38,471 bases of DNA. Origin: Streptococcus orisratti DSM 15617 (lineage in GTDB: Bacteria; Bacillota; Bacilli; Lactobacillales; Streptococcaceae). The DNA is taken from positions 3,361 through 41,831 of the forward strand of contig NZ_KB904461.1 of assembly GCF_000380105.1 (NCBI RefSeq), given 5' to 3'. Under the pieces are notes generated by a model. It was given only the letters and a program-made list of their open reading frames with translations. It ran no database searches and had not been told where the DNA came from. Positions 6,818 through 14,675 of the stretch are shown in pieces (within the stretch, counting starts at the first letter, position 1; each line of letters starts with the position of its first letter). The translations under genes were made by a program, and so were the position numbers.

Positions 6818-7708
6818 ATGGTAAGAGAAAATTATTTTGAACACTTAGATAACATGAAGTTTGATGCCAAAGTAGAATATAATAGACTTCGAGAACTGGT
6901 TAAGCTAGCAGATAATGGTGATTATTCATTTATAGATATATTTTCACATTCAGACTTATTCATTAAATATCCTAATAGAAATGGATTTATTTCATACGCT
7001 GACATAATCACTTATTTTGAAAATCGTTATATCTCAGGTTCAGATGAACTATTATTTATTTTTAGTGAGTTTATTATAGATTTCCTTAATTATCTTGATA
7101 TTTTTAATTCAGAATTATTGAGTGAGTACTTACCTGTTAATGAAGAGAGTTATACTGCACTAGAAGGTATTGAGATAGGTATTCGTAAAAACGTAAGTCG
7201 TTTTTTAGATTTATCAAATCACGAACTTGTCAAGTTAGAAAATGGTCGTCAAATTATCGTTGAAAAGAATGTGTATGCTTCGCAGGTATCTCAAATTATT
7301 TCTGAAACTAATATTCAGGAAGCCATGAAAGTTTTGGAATATGATCACTTTGAAAATAAAGGTAATATTCAACGTAAACAAGAAATTTTGATTTCCTTAG
7401 CAAGCTACCTTGAACCTCTCAGGGCTGAACTTAATTCTTCTGAAGAGTTGAAAGAGGTTCTGAAAGTTAACAATAAAAAGATTATTGCTGTTGAGAAACT
7501 TTTTGAAATGTTTAATCAGTTTGGCTTGCGACATAACAATAATAAGCAATATCATGCTGATCTGACAGATGAAGAACTTGAACAGTGGTATGATGATATT
7601 TATACTTCAACCTTGTTTGTTATTCTAAGTCTTGATGAAGCTAGAATATTACCGAAGTTAGCTCAAGCAAGAGTAGATTGGGCGGAACAAAAGAAACAAA
7701 TTGAATAA
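6818..7708 (+). CDS. Unknown accessory protein with possible HEPN/Abi-like C-terminus
   Basis: I do not recognise this 296-residue protein with confidence. It is acidic and predicted mostly helical, with no signal peptide or membrane segment. The C-terminal stretch from about residue 221 includes FNQFGLRHNNNKQYH (R238, H239, H246), then a helix rich in aliphatic residues. This recalls the helical C-terminal domains of abortive-infection and HEPN nucleases, whose active site is an Arg and a His a few residues apart. The spacing here (R-x7-H, or adjacent RH) is not canonical. The gene is much richer in A+T than parE, suggesting acquisition. It begins 15 bases after parE, with AGAGG at 6808-6812, and probably shares its transcript. 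Confidence 0.75.
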   Translation: MVRENYFEHLDNMKFDAKVEYNRLRELVKLADNGDYSFIDIFSHSDLFIKYPNRNGFISYADIITYFENRYISGSDELLFIFSEFIIDFLNYLDIFNSELLSEYLPVNEESYTALEGIEIGIRKNVSRFLDLSNHELVKLENGRQIIVEKNVYASQVSQIISETNIQEAMKVLEYDHFENKGNIQRKQEILISLASYLEPLRAELNSSEELKEVLKVNNKKIIAVEKLFEMFNQFGLRHNNNKQYHADLTDEELEQWYDDIYTSTLFVILSLDEARILPKLAQARVDWAEQKKQIE

Positions 7709-7747
7709 CTTCCCACTCACTCCCCACGCTTTTTCTTACCTTTCCTC

Positions 7748-7911
7748 AAATTCTTGTTAAATCTCCGCGATTTCGGTTCACTTTTCAGAAATTCTTACTA
7801 GATCGCGGCGATTCAGTTTGAAATTTCAGAAATTCTTTCTAAATCGCGACGATTCAGATTGTAATGTTCGGTATTTGCTTTGGCGCGCGACGATTTCGCC
7901 TGTCTTAACTG
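7748..7911. repeat. Four tandem 41-bp degenerate repeats with palindromic cores
   Basis: Copies start at 7748, 7789, 7830 and 7871, exactly 41 bases apart. The first three open with AAATTCTT. All have a core in the same register: AATCTCCGCGATT, GATCGCGGCGATT, AATCGCGACGATT and GCGCGCGACGATT. The cores are short palindromes, for example AATCG-CGA-CGATT. The fourth copy has a diverged left part. The spacing is close to four DNA turns, so the cores would face the same side of the helix. Possible roles are an operator array, a protein-binding cluster or a leftover of an element. It is not coding, because 41 is not a multiple of three. Confidence 0.75.
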
Positions 7912-7967
7912 AAAATCTAATTGGTGAACCCCTCACCTCAACTAAAAAATGTAAAGGACTTATGCTT

Positions 7968-8720
7968 ATGCTAAATAAACGATATCAATTAGAAAACATC
8001 GACCTCATGCACCTAACACCTGACCAAGTGGATAAGATTTCAACCGACAGCTTGGCTAAAATTCGGCACTTTGTGACTGAACATAGTGAAGAAGTGCCAC
8101 TTGTTAAGGGTGCTAATACTTTGACAGAGCAGTTGGAAAAGTTCCAAAATAGCTTGCGCACTAGCACTAAAAGTCAGCTGGCTGAAAAGTTGGCTGCTGC
8201 CGATGCAGCTAGAGACAACGCTCTCTCCATCTTGAACCAGTTTGTACGGACTTATAGTCAGATTGACGAGTCCGATATTCAAGAGGCTTATGCGAAAATA
8301 GCAGAGCAGTTTAGCCAATTTAAGAATATTGCCAATAAGAGCTATGAAGAAGAAAGCGCCGCACTTGAGCAATTGCTTAAAAAATTGAAGTCTAGTGATT
8401 TCAAGGCCAGCGTAAAAACACTTGGACTTGACAGCCACATTGCTCGTCTCGCACAAGCTCAAGAAAACTTTGAGACAGTTTACCAAGATCGCCTTAATGA
8501 AGGCAAAGCAAAGGTTAAGAGCCAAAGCAAAGCCTTGAAGCAAACCTTAACCGACACCTATGATAGTCTTGTGGACTACATTGCTGTCAATGCCTATCAT
8601 CACACCGATAAACCTCACCTCAAAGACCTCCTCGCTGACATCAACGCCATCCGCAAACGCTATAAAACACGTAAAAGCAGCAAGAAAACAGACCCTACGC
8701 AACCAGAAGAAACTGAGTAA
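7968..8720 (+). CDS. DUF6261-like helical protein
   Basis: This is a 250-residue, highly helical, soluble protein. The pattern of a DAARDNALSILNQFV helix, then SYEEESAALEQLLKKL, then GLDSHIARLAQAQENFETVYQDR fits the DUF6261 family, whose function is unknown. An in-frame reading extends back to 7818 through the 41-bp repeats, but I chose ATG 7968 because AAAGGA (7953-7958) lies nine bases upstream; ATG 7962 is the alternative. The C-terminus is a basic tail followed by an acidic end (RKSSKKTDPTQPEETE). It is the second accessory gene between parE and parC, and nothing in it indicates an enzyme. Confidence 0.75.
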   Translation: MLNKRYQLENIDLMHLTPDQVDKISTDSLAKIRHFVTEHSEEVPLVKGANTLTEQLEKFQNSLRTSTKSQLAEKLAAADAARDNALSILNQFVRTYSQIDESDIQEAYAKIAEQFSQFKNIANKSYEEESAALEQLLKKLKSSDFKASVKTLGLDSHIARLAQAQENFETVYQDRLNEGKAKVKSQSKALKQTLTDTYDSLVDYIAVNAYHHTDKPHLKDLLADINAIRKRYKTRKSSKKTDPTQPEETE

Positions 8721-8805
8721 GCTGCTCTGCTATTGCGAACGCAGTGAGCACAAAACGATAGTCCTTGAAGAGGGCGCAAGTCAATAATTGCTGCCGTGAT
8801 GGAAA

Positions 8806-8832
8806 GATTGTTAGGAAGTATTCCTAACAATC
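8806..8832. repeat. Perfect 12-bp inverted repeat
   Basis: GATTGTTAGGAA and TTCCTAACAATC flank a 3-base loop (GTA). It lies four bases before the next hairpin in the region ahead of parC. No T-run follows directly, so it is a structure or protein-binding site of unknown role. Confidence 0.55.
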
Positions 8833-8836
8833 TCGG

Positions 8837-8866
8837 AAAAATGGAGACTCTAGGCTCCATTTTTAG
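8837..8866 (+). terminator. Terminator after the DUF6261 gene
   Basis: AAAAATGGAG and CTCCATTTTT form a perfect 10-bp stem with an 8-base loop and end in T residues. It would stop transcription from the accessory genes before parC, implying that parC has its own promoter. Confidence 0.7.
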
Positions 8867-8959
8867 CCATGAAACCGTAGGTTTGCTGGTGTCCGCATCA
8901 CTTAAGGTGAGTATCAAAGAACAAAAGAAAATTTATTTAAAAAGAACAAAGAAAGGATT

Positions 8960-8983
8960 GTTCAGTTAGCACTCTAACTGAAC
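8960..8983. repeat. Perfect 10-bp inverted repeat in the parC upstream region
   Basis: GTTCAGTTAG-CACT-CTAACTGAAC lies about 115 bases before the parC start. No T-run follows. A further short pair (CTAGG near 8999 and CCTAG near 9020) follows. The 378 bases from 8721 to 9098 hold no gene I can support; they consist mainly of these hairpins. Confidence 0.55.
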
Positions 8984-9098
8984 ACGGGACTAAATGTCTA
9001 GGAAAAAAGGCAAAACGACCTAGATGCAAGCATCGTCGGTGTTTTCCTATTTTTCTACAACATTTTTCACAAGCGAAACGTCCCTTTGTATCTTAATT

Positions 9099-11555
9099 AT
9101 GTCCAACATTCAAAACATGTCCCTTGAGGACATCATGGGAGAGCGTTTTGGTCGCTACTCCAAATACATCATTCAAGAGCGGGCCTTGCCGGACATTCGT
9201 GACGGGCTCAAACCCGTTCAGCGTCGCATTCTTTATTCCATGAATAAAGACGGTAATACCTTTGAAAAGGGCTTCCGGAAGTCTGCAAAATCTGTCGGTA
9301 ACGTCATGGGTAACTTTCACCCTCACGGCGACAGCTCCATCTACGACGCCATGGTCCGCATGTCTCAGGATTGGAAGAACCGCGAGACCCTGATTGAAAT
9401 GCACGGGAACAACGGTTCCATGGACGGTGACCCAGCCGCTGCCATGCGTTATACTGAGGCAAGGTTATCAGAGATAGCTGGTTATCTGCTCCAAGACATT
9501 GACAAGAATACCGTGCCTTGGGCTTGGAACTTTGATGACACGGAAAAAGAGCCAACGGTCTTGCCAGCTGCCTTTCCAAACCTTTTGGTCAATGGGGCAA
9601 CTGGGATTTCTGCTGGTTACGCAACGGATATCCCGCCGCATAATTTAGCTGAAGTTATTGATGCTGTGGTCTACATGATTGATCATCCCTCCGCCAAGGT
9701 GGAAAAACTTATGGAATTCTTACCTGGGCCAGATTTTCCAACGGGAGCTATTATTCAGGGTAAGGATGAAATCAAGAAAGCCTACGAAACAGGGAAGGGA
9801 CGTGTCGTTGTCCGTTCTCGCACCGCTATTGAAACCTTAAAAGGTGGCAAAAAGCAAATTGTGGCGACTGAAATTCCTTATGAAGTCAATAAAGCGGTAT
9901 TGGTCAAGAAGCTTGACGATGTGCGTGTTAACAACAAAGTGCCTGGTATTGCTGAAGTCCGTGATGAATCTGACCGTGATGGTCTGCGCATTGCTATTGA
10001 ACTCAAAAAAGATGCAGATGAGGAAACTATTCTCAATTACCTCTTCAAATACACTGACTTGCAGGTTAATTACAACTTCAACATGGTAGCCATTGACAAT
10101 TATACGCCACGTCAAGTGGGGATTGTGCCTATGCTGTCCAGTTATATTGCTCACCGCAAGGACATCATTGTAGCTCGCTCTAAATTTGACAAGGAAAAAG
10201 CTGAGAAACGTCTGCATATTGTTGAGGGGCTGATTCGCGTTATTTCTATTCTAGATGAAGTGATTGCTCTTATTCGCGCGTCTGAAAATAAGGCTGACGC
10301 CAAAGAAAACCTTAAGGTTAGTTATGAGTTTTCTGAGGAACAAGCTGAAGCCATTGTAACCTTGCAACTGTATCGTTTGACCAATACCGATATTGTGACT
10401 TTAGAAAATGAAGAAGCTGAGCTGCGTGACAAAATCACTATGCTCAAAGCCATTATCGGTGATGAGCGCACCATGTTTAACGTGATGAAACGTGAGCTTC
10501 GTGAAGTTAAGAAAAAATTTGGTAATCCGCGTCTGACAGAATTGCAAGCTCAAGCACAGACTATTGAGATTGATACCGCCAGTCTTATCGTTGAAGAAGA
10601 AACCTTCGTCAGTGTGACCCGTGGTGGCTATATCAAACGTACCAGCCCACGTTCTTACAACTCATCAACGGTTGATGAGGTCGGTAAGCGTGATGATGAT
10701 GAACTCATTTTCGTTCAGCAGGCCAAGACTACGCAACACTTGCTCATTTTCACTAATTTGGGGAATGTTATTTACCGTCCTGTCCACGAAATCACTGATA
10801 TTCGTTGGAAAGACATCGGTGAGCATTTGTCACAAACGATTACGAATTTTGCGACCGATGAAGAAGTCCTCTACGCAGAAATTGTGGATGATTTCGAAGA
10901 GCAAACTTATTTCGCAGTGACCAAACTCGGTCAAATCAAACGCTTTGAGCGTAAGGAATTCACGCCATGGCGGACTTACAAGTCTAAGGCAGTTAAATTT
11001 GCCAAACTTAAGAACGATGAGGATAGAATTGTCACTGTTCATTCGATTGCTTTAGATGATGTTATGTTAGTGACTCTTAATGGCTACGCTCTGCGATTTA
11101 ACATCGAAGAAGTTCCGGTCGTTGGCGCCAAGGCAGCCGGTGTCAAAGCTGTTAATCTTAAGGACGGCGATCTTGTTCAGGTGGCTTTTGTTGCTAACAC
11201 TGAAAGCATGTATCTTCTCACGCAACGAGGAAGTCTTAAACGTATGGCGTTGGAAGTCATTCCAGTAACTAGCCGTGCTAAGCGTGGTTTGCAAGTTCTG
11301 CGAGAACTCAAATCCAAACCTCACCGTGTCTTTGTAGCTGGTCCAGTCCATTCTTCAAATGACAGTCAGAACTTAGACTTGTTCAGTACAGCGGAACTTT
11401 CTGATGACACCGAAGTATTGCAAATCATGTCAACTACAGGTAAAGTTTATGATGTCATCCTAGAAGATCTGAGCCTATCGGAACGTACTAGCAACGGTAG
11501 CTTTATCTCTGATAGCATCTCAGATGAAGGTGTTTATGCTGCTAAAATCAAGTAA
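9099..11555 (+). CDS. parC: DNA topoisomerase IV subunit A
   Basis: This is the DNA-cleaving subunit of topoisomerase IV, 818 residues from the start MSNIQNMSLEDIMGERFGRYSKYI, the usual streptococcal N-terminus and length. An in-frame ATG at 9024 would add 25 residues unlike the family. The catalytic tyrosine is in AAMRYTEARLS (Tyr118). The quinolone-resistance region reads HPHGDSSIYDAM with Ser79 and Asp83, the susceptible form. The C-terminal beta-propeller repeats include TRGGYIKRTSP, TKLGQIKRFER and TQRGSLKRMAL. No clear Shine-Dalgarno precedes ATG 9099, which is odd for an essential gene. Confidence 0.96.
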   Translation: MSNIQNMSLEDIMGERFGRYSKYIIQERALPDIRDGLKPVQRRILYSMNKDGNTFEKGFRKSAKSVGNVMGNFHPHGDSSIYDAMVRMSQDWKNRETLIEMHGNNGSMDGDPAAAMRYTEARLSEIAGYLLQDIDKNTVPWAWNFDDTEKEPTVLPAAFPNLLVNGATGISAGYATDIPPHNLAEVIDAVVYMIDHPSAKVEKLMEFLPGPDFPTGAIIQGKDEIKKAYETGKGRVVVRSRTAIETLKGGKKQIVATEIPYEVNKAVLVKKLDDVRVNNKVPGIAEVRDESDRDGLRIAIELKKDADEETILNYLFKYTDLQVNYNFNMVAIDNYTPRQVGIVPMLSSYIAHRKDIIVARSKFDKEKAEKRLHIVEGLIRVISILDEVIALIRASENKADAKENLKVSYEFSEEQAEAIVTLQLYRLTNTDIVTLENEEAELRDKITMLKAIIGDERTMFNVMKRELREVKKKFGNPRLTELQAQAQTIEIDTASLIVEEETFVSVTRGGYIKRTSPRSYNSSTVDEVGKRDDDELIFVQQAKTTQHLLIFTNLGNVIYRPVHEITDIRWKDIGEHLSQTITNFATDEEVLYAEIVDDFEEQTYFAVTKLGQIKRFERKEFTPWRTYKSKAVKFAKLKNDEDRIVTVHSIALDDVMLVTLNGYALRFNIEEVPVVGAKAAGVKAVNLKDGDLVQVAFVANTESMYLLTQRGSLKRMALEVIPVTSRAKRGLQVLRELKSKPHRVFVAGPVHSSNDSQNLDLFSTAELSDDTEVLQIMSTTGKVYDVILEDLSLSERTSNGSFISDSISDEGVYAAKIK

Positions 11556-11580
11556 GAGAGTAGTCACTCTTTTACTTTTT
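11554..11580 (+). terminator. parC terminator
   Basis: AAGAGAGT-AGTC-ACTCTTTT overlaps the parC stop codon and leads into a T-rich tract. It is a modest stem with one wobble. Confidence 0.6.
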
Positions 11581-11611
11581 AGGTAAATTTTCAGAATTTT
11601 GTGAAAAGTAC

Positions 11612-11639
11612 TTGAAAAAAACAGAAAAAAGCGTACAAT
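11612..11639 (+). promoter_or_regulatory. ilvE promoter
   Basis: TTGAAA at 11612 and TACAAT at 11634 are 16 bases apart, followed by an AGAAAGAGG ribosome-binding site before ATG 11669. Confidence 0.7.
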
Positions 11640-11668
11640 AGAAAAAAACGAGAAAGAGGATTTTTATA

Positions 11669-12688
11669 ATGACAGTAGATCTTGATTGGGAAAATTTAGG
11701 GTTCGAATATCACAAACTACCATTCCGTTATATTTCTTACTACAAAGATGGCAAGTGGGATGAAGGAAAATTAACAGAAGATGCAACCCTTCACATTTCA
11801 GAGGCTTCACCAGCTCTTCACTATGGTCAAGAGGCCTTTGAAGGTTTGAAAGCCTACCGAACAAAAGATGGCTCAGTACAATTATTCCGCCCTAATATGA
11901 ACGCTGAACGTTTGCAACGCACGGCAGATCGACTCCTGATGCCACAGGTACCAACGGATAAGTTTATTGACGCTTGTAAACAAGTGGTTCGTGCTAATGA
12001 GGAGTACGTTCCGCCATACGGCACAGGAGGAACTTTATATCTGCGTCCACTTTTGATTGGTGTAGGTGATGTCATCGGTGTCCATCCAGCTACAGAATAT
12101 ATTTTTACCATTTTTGCTATGCCTGTTGGTAACTATTTTAAGGGCGGTTTAGTACCAACGAACTTCTTGATTCAAGATGATTATGACCGTGCAGCTCCAA
12201 ATGGTACAGGTGCTGCTAAGGTAGGTGGTAACTATGCAGCAAGCCTATTACCAGGGAAGGTTGCTCATGAACGCAAATTCTCGGATGTTATTTACCTTGA
12301 CCCTGCAACTCACACTAAGATTGAAGAAGTAGGTTCAGCAAACTTCTTTGGTATTACCAAAGATAATGAATTCATCACCCCACTGAGCCCATCTATCTTG
12401 CCATCAATTACAAAATATTCACTTTTGTATTTGGCAGAACATCGATTTGGCATGGAAGCTATTCAAGGTGACGTGAAGCTTGATGAATTGGATAAATTTA
12501 TAGAAGCTGGTGCTTGTGGTACAGCAGCGGTCATCTCCCCAATCGGCGGTGTTCAACATGGCGATGATTTTCATGTTTTCTACAGCGAGACAGAAGTTGG
12601 ACCAGTTACACGTAAACTTTATGAAGAATTGACTGGTATTCAATTTGGTGATGTTGAAGCACCAGAAGGTTGGATTTATAAAGTTTAA
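11669..12688 (+). CDS. ilvE: Branched-chain amino acid aminotransferase
   Basis: This 339-residue fold-type IV PLP enzyme interconverts leucine, isoleucine and valine with their 2-oxo acids, using glutamate/2-oxoglutarate. The PLP lysine is Lys184 in GTGAAKVGGNYAAS. Other family marks are SPALHYGQEAFEGLKAYR, YLRPLLIG, KIEEVGSANFFGI (with the glutamate that contacts the PLP ring) and AGACGTAAVISPIG. It has its own promoter and a strong terminator directly after it. Its place next to parC is usual in streptococci. Confidence 0.97.
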   Translation: MTVDLDWENLGFEYHKLPFRYISYYKDGKWDEGKLTEDATLHISEASPALHYGQEAFEGLKAYRTKDGSVQLFRPNMNAERLQRTADRLLMPQVPTDKFIDACKQVVRANEEYVPPYGTGGTLYLRPLLIGVGDVIGVHPATEYIFTIFAMPVGNYFKGGLVPTNFLIQDDYDRAAPNGTGAAKVGGNYAASLLPGKVAHERKFSDVIYLDPATHTKIEEVGSANFFGITKDNEFITPLSPSILPSITKYSLLYLAEHRFGMEAIQGDVKLDELDKFIEAGACGTAAVISPIGGVQHGDDFHVFYSETEVGPVTRKLYEELTGIQFGDVEAPEGWIYKV

Positions 12689-12695
12689 GAAAATT

Positions 12696-12720
12696 AAAGC
12701 TTGCTCTTGCAAGCTTTTTT
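12696..12720 (+). terminator. ilvE terminator
   Basis: AAAGCTTGC-TCTT-GCAAGCTTT is a perfect 9-bp stem with a T-run, eight bases after the ilvE stop. Confidence 0.92.
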
Positions 12721-12755
12721 GATTTTCGGTAAAATGTAACAAGTGAGGTGATAGA

Positions 12756-12986
12756 ATGAGTAAAAAAGACAAAAAAATTGAAATCCAGTTGACGGATAGT
12801 TCCGTAACTGTTGGCGATGCCCAAGTTGATGGCTATGCTCTTGTTATTGGTAAAAAGAAAGTTGGAGAAATTACAGAACTAGACGGTAAATTTGCAGTAA
12901 TCAAAAACACCCAAGTTGACACTTTTTTTAAAACATTAGATCAAGCTATTGAAAATATTATTGAAAATTACAACCTAAATCATTAA
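12756..12986 (+). CDS. DUF2969 family protein
   Basis: This is a 76-residue lysine-rich small protein, MSKKDKKIEIQLTDSS onward, with a predicted compact beta-alpha fold and no membrane segment. It matches the DUF2969 family found in lactic acid bacteria, often near rpsA as here. The function is unknown. GAGGTGATAG is a good ribosome-binding site ahead of the ATG. Confidence 0.88.
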   Translation: MSKKDKKIEIQLTDSSVTVGDAQVDGYALVIGKKKVGEITELDGKFAVIKNTQVDTFFKTLDQAIENIIENYNLNH

Positions 12987-13002
12987 AAATAGTGAAAAAG
13001 AC

Positions 13003-13031
13003 TTGCAGACGAACAAAAACTATGATAGAAT
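13003..13031 (+). promoter_or_regulatory. tRNA-Tyr promoter
   Basis: TTGCAG at 13003 and TAGAAT at 13026 are 17 bases apart, with a TG near the extended position (13023-13024). The predicted start lies just before the tRNA at 13047. Confidence 0.65.
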
Positions 13032-13041
13032 AGTTTTTGTT
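13012..13041. repeat. Perfect 12-bp palindrome covering the tRNA-Tyr -10 box
   Basis: AACAAAAACTAT and ATAGTTTTTGTT flank a 6-base loop (GATAGA). The -10 hexamer lies in the loop and right arm. It may be the terminator of the DUF2969 gene, though G+C-poor, or an operator. Confidence 0.55.
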
Positions 13042-13046
13042 GTTAT

Positions 13047-13127
13047 GGAAGGGTAGCGAAGAGGCTAAACGCGGCGGACTGTAAATCCGCTCCTTCGGGT
13101 TCGGGGGTTCGAATCCCTCCCCTTCCA
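13047..13127 (+). tRNA. tRNA-Tyr (anticodon GTA)
   Basis: The 81-base gene has the acceptor pair GGAAGGG/CCCTTCC with discriminator A, an anticodon loop CTGTAAA (GTA), a long variable arm (CTCCTTCGGGTTCG) as in tRNA-Tyr, and a T-loop TTCGAAT. CCA is not encoded. Confidence 0.95.
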
Positions 13128-13239
13128 TTTCTAAGGTATTAGGGTGTTCAAATATACAGATATGTAGATTAAATGAATCGATCTTTCAACCAGCGTTCAG
13201 TCTGAGTTCATTTCAGAATAATATCTTAGTTAGAAACTT

Positions 13240-13311
13240 TGGGGTATAGCCAAGCGGTAAGGCAAGGGACTTTGACTCCCTCATGCGTTGGTTCGAATCC
13301 AGCTACCCCAG
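13240..13311 (+). tRNA. tRNA-Gln (anticodon TTG)
   Basis: The 72-base gene has the acceptor pair TGGGGTA/TACCCCA with discriminator G, an anticodon loop TTTTGAC (TTG) and a T-loop TTCGAAT. It lies 112 bases after tRNA-Tyr with no clear promoter between, so the two are probably one transcript. CCA is not encoded. Confidence 0.95.
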
Positions 13312-13396
13312 TCAAAGGTATCAGGTTCTAAATCTGACACCGTCAAGGATAAAAAGAGTTGTCGTTGCGGGTTACCTTGAGAAAATATATTGTTAT

Positions 13397-13421
13397 CAAA
13401 AGCTAGCTATGCTAGCTTTTG
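13397..13421 (+). promoter_or_regulatory. Perfect hairpin in the rpsA leader
   Basis: CAAAAGCTAGC-TAT-GCTAGCTTTTG has perfect 11-bp arms and ends two bases before the GGAGG of rpsA (13424-13428). The T-run in its right arm gives it a terminator-like look. It may attenuate transcription or control access of ribosomes or of S1 itself. Confidence 0.6.
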
Positions 13422-13438
13422 TTGGAGGATTTTTTAGA

Positions 13439-14641
13439 ATGAATGAATTTGAAGATTTGCTAAACAGTGTTAGCGAAGTTAATCCTGGTGACGTGGTCAC
13501 TGCGGAAGTTTTAACAGTTGATAACGATCAAGCAAACGTTGTTATTGAAGGCACTGGAGTTGAAGGTGTGCTTACACTTCGTGAATTGACTAATGATCGT
13601 AATGCAGATATCAATGATTTGGTTAAAGCTGGCGACACCGTTGAAGTGCTTGTTCTTCGTCAAGTTGTAGGTAAAGATACTGATACCGTAACTTTCCTTG
13701 TATCTAAAAAACGTTTGGAAGCTCGCAAAGCATGGGACAAACTTGTTGGTCGTGAAGGTGAAGTTGTTACTGTCAAAGGTACACGTGCTGTTAAAGGTGG
13801 TCTTTCCGTTGAATTTGAAGGACTTCGTGGTTTTATTCCAGCCTCAATGATTGATACTCGTTTTATTCGTAATACTGAAAAATTTGTTGGTCAAGAATTT
13901 GATGCAAAAATTAAAGAAGTTGATGCAGCAGAAAACCGTTTCATCCTTTCACGTCGTGAAGTTGTTGAGGAAACAGCAGCAGCAGCACGTGAAGCAGTTT
14001 TCTCAAAACTTGCTGAAGGTGAAGTTGTAACAGGTAAAGTTGCTCGTTTGACAAGTTTTGGTGCCTTCGTTGATCTTGGTGGAGTAGATGGACTTATCCA
14101 TGTAACTGAGTTATCACACGAACGCAACGTTTCACCTAAATCTGTTGTTTCTGTTGGTGAAGAAGTTGAAGTTAAAGTTCTTTCAATTGATGAAGAAGCA
14201 GGACGTGTTTCATTGTCACTTAAAGCAACAACGCCTGGACCATGGGATGGTGTTGAGCAAAAACTTGCTGCTGGAGATGTTGTTGAAGGTAAAGTTAAAC
14301 GTTTGACTGATTTTGGTGCCTTTGTTGAAGTCTTGCCAGGAATTGATGGACTTGTTCACATTTCACAAATTTCACATAAACGCGTTGAAAATCCTAAAGA
14401 TGTCTTGTCTGTTGGTCAAGATGTTACTGTTAAGGTTCTTGAAGTTAATGCTGCCGATGAACGTGTTTCACTTTCAATCAAAGCGCTTGAAGAACGTCCA
14501 GCACAAGCTGAAGGTGAAAAAGAAGAAAAACGTCAATCTCGTCCACGTCGTCCAAAACGTGAAGCTAAACGTGATTATGAACTTCCAGAAACTCAAACTG
14601 GATTCTCAATGGCTGACTTGTTCGGTGACATTGAATTGTAA
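13439..14641 (+). CDS. rpsA: Ribosomal protein S1
   Basis: This is a 400-residue RNA-binding protein with four S1 (OB-fold) repeats beginning near residues 16, 105, 190 and 275. The last two contain [20 protein letters not shown] and [20 protein letters not shown]. The tail after residue 355 is charged and ends in a short conserved patch ([14 protein letters not shown]). The open frame reaches back into tRNA-Gln, but ATG 13439 has GGAGG at the right distance and gives the usual pneumococcal length. It has four S1 domains, not the six of Escherichia coli, as is normal in Firmicutes. Codon use is strongly biased, as expected for high expression. Confidence 0.95.
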   Translation: MNEFEDLLNSVSEVNPGDVVTAEVLTVDNDQANVVIEGTGVEGVLTLRELTNDRNADINDLVKAGDTVEVLVLRQVVGKDTDTVTFLVSKKRLEARKAWDKLVGREGEVVTVKGTRAVKGGLSVEFEGLRGFIPASMIDTRFIRNTEKFVGQEFDAKIKEVDAAENRFILSRREVVEETAAAAREAVFSKLAEGEVVTGKVARLTSFGAFVDLGGVDGLIHVTELSHERNVSPKSVVSVGEEVEVKVLSIDEEAGRVSLSLKATTPGPWDGVEQKLAAGDVVEGKVKRLTDFGAFVEVLPGIDGLVHISQISHKRVENPKDVLSVGQDVTVKVLEVNAADERVSLSIKALEERPAQAEGEKEEKRQSRPRRPKREAKRDYELPETQTGFSMADLFGDIEL

Positions 14642-14675
14642 TAAGTTTTAGAATATTTTCAATAGGTGGGACGAC

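Noticed and set aside
7748..7911. CRISPR array
   Set aside because: The period is regular, but there is no conserved repeat alternating with unique spacers: the whole 41-bp unit is one degenerate repeat. No cas genes are nearby.
7818..7967. N-terminal extension of the DUF6261 gene
   Set aside because: The extension is encoded by the 41-bp repeat array, whose period is not a multiple of three. A well-spaced AAAGGA favours ATG 7968.
8040..8543. Minus-strand open frame opposite the DUF6261 gene (167 residues)
   Set aside because: It is the antisense shadow of a helical Lys/Ala/Gln-rich gene. Its composition (Leu/Phe/Cys-rich) is typical of such shadows and no start signal is seen.
8660..8917. 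Minus-strand open frame of 85 residues before parC
   Set aside because: It spans two hairpins, one a terminator, and shows no ribosome-binding site or protein-like pattern.
9024..9098. Longer ParC start giving 843 residues
   Set aside because: The 25 extra residues do not resemble ParC, no ribosome-binding site precedes ATG 9024, and the start MSNIQNMSLEDIMGERFGRY gives the family length.
13283..13438. N-terminal extension of RpsA
   Set aside because: It would begin inside tRNA-Gln and cover the leader hairpin. ATG 13439 has a proper GGAGG and yields the normal 400 residues.
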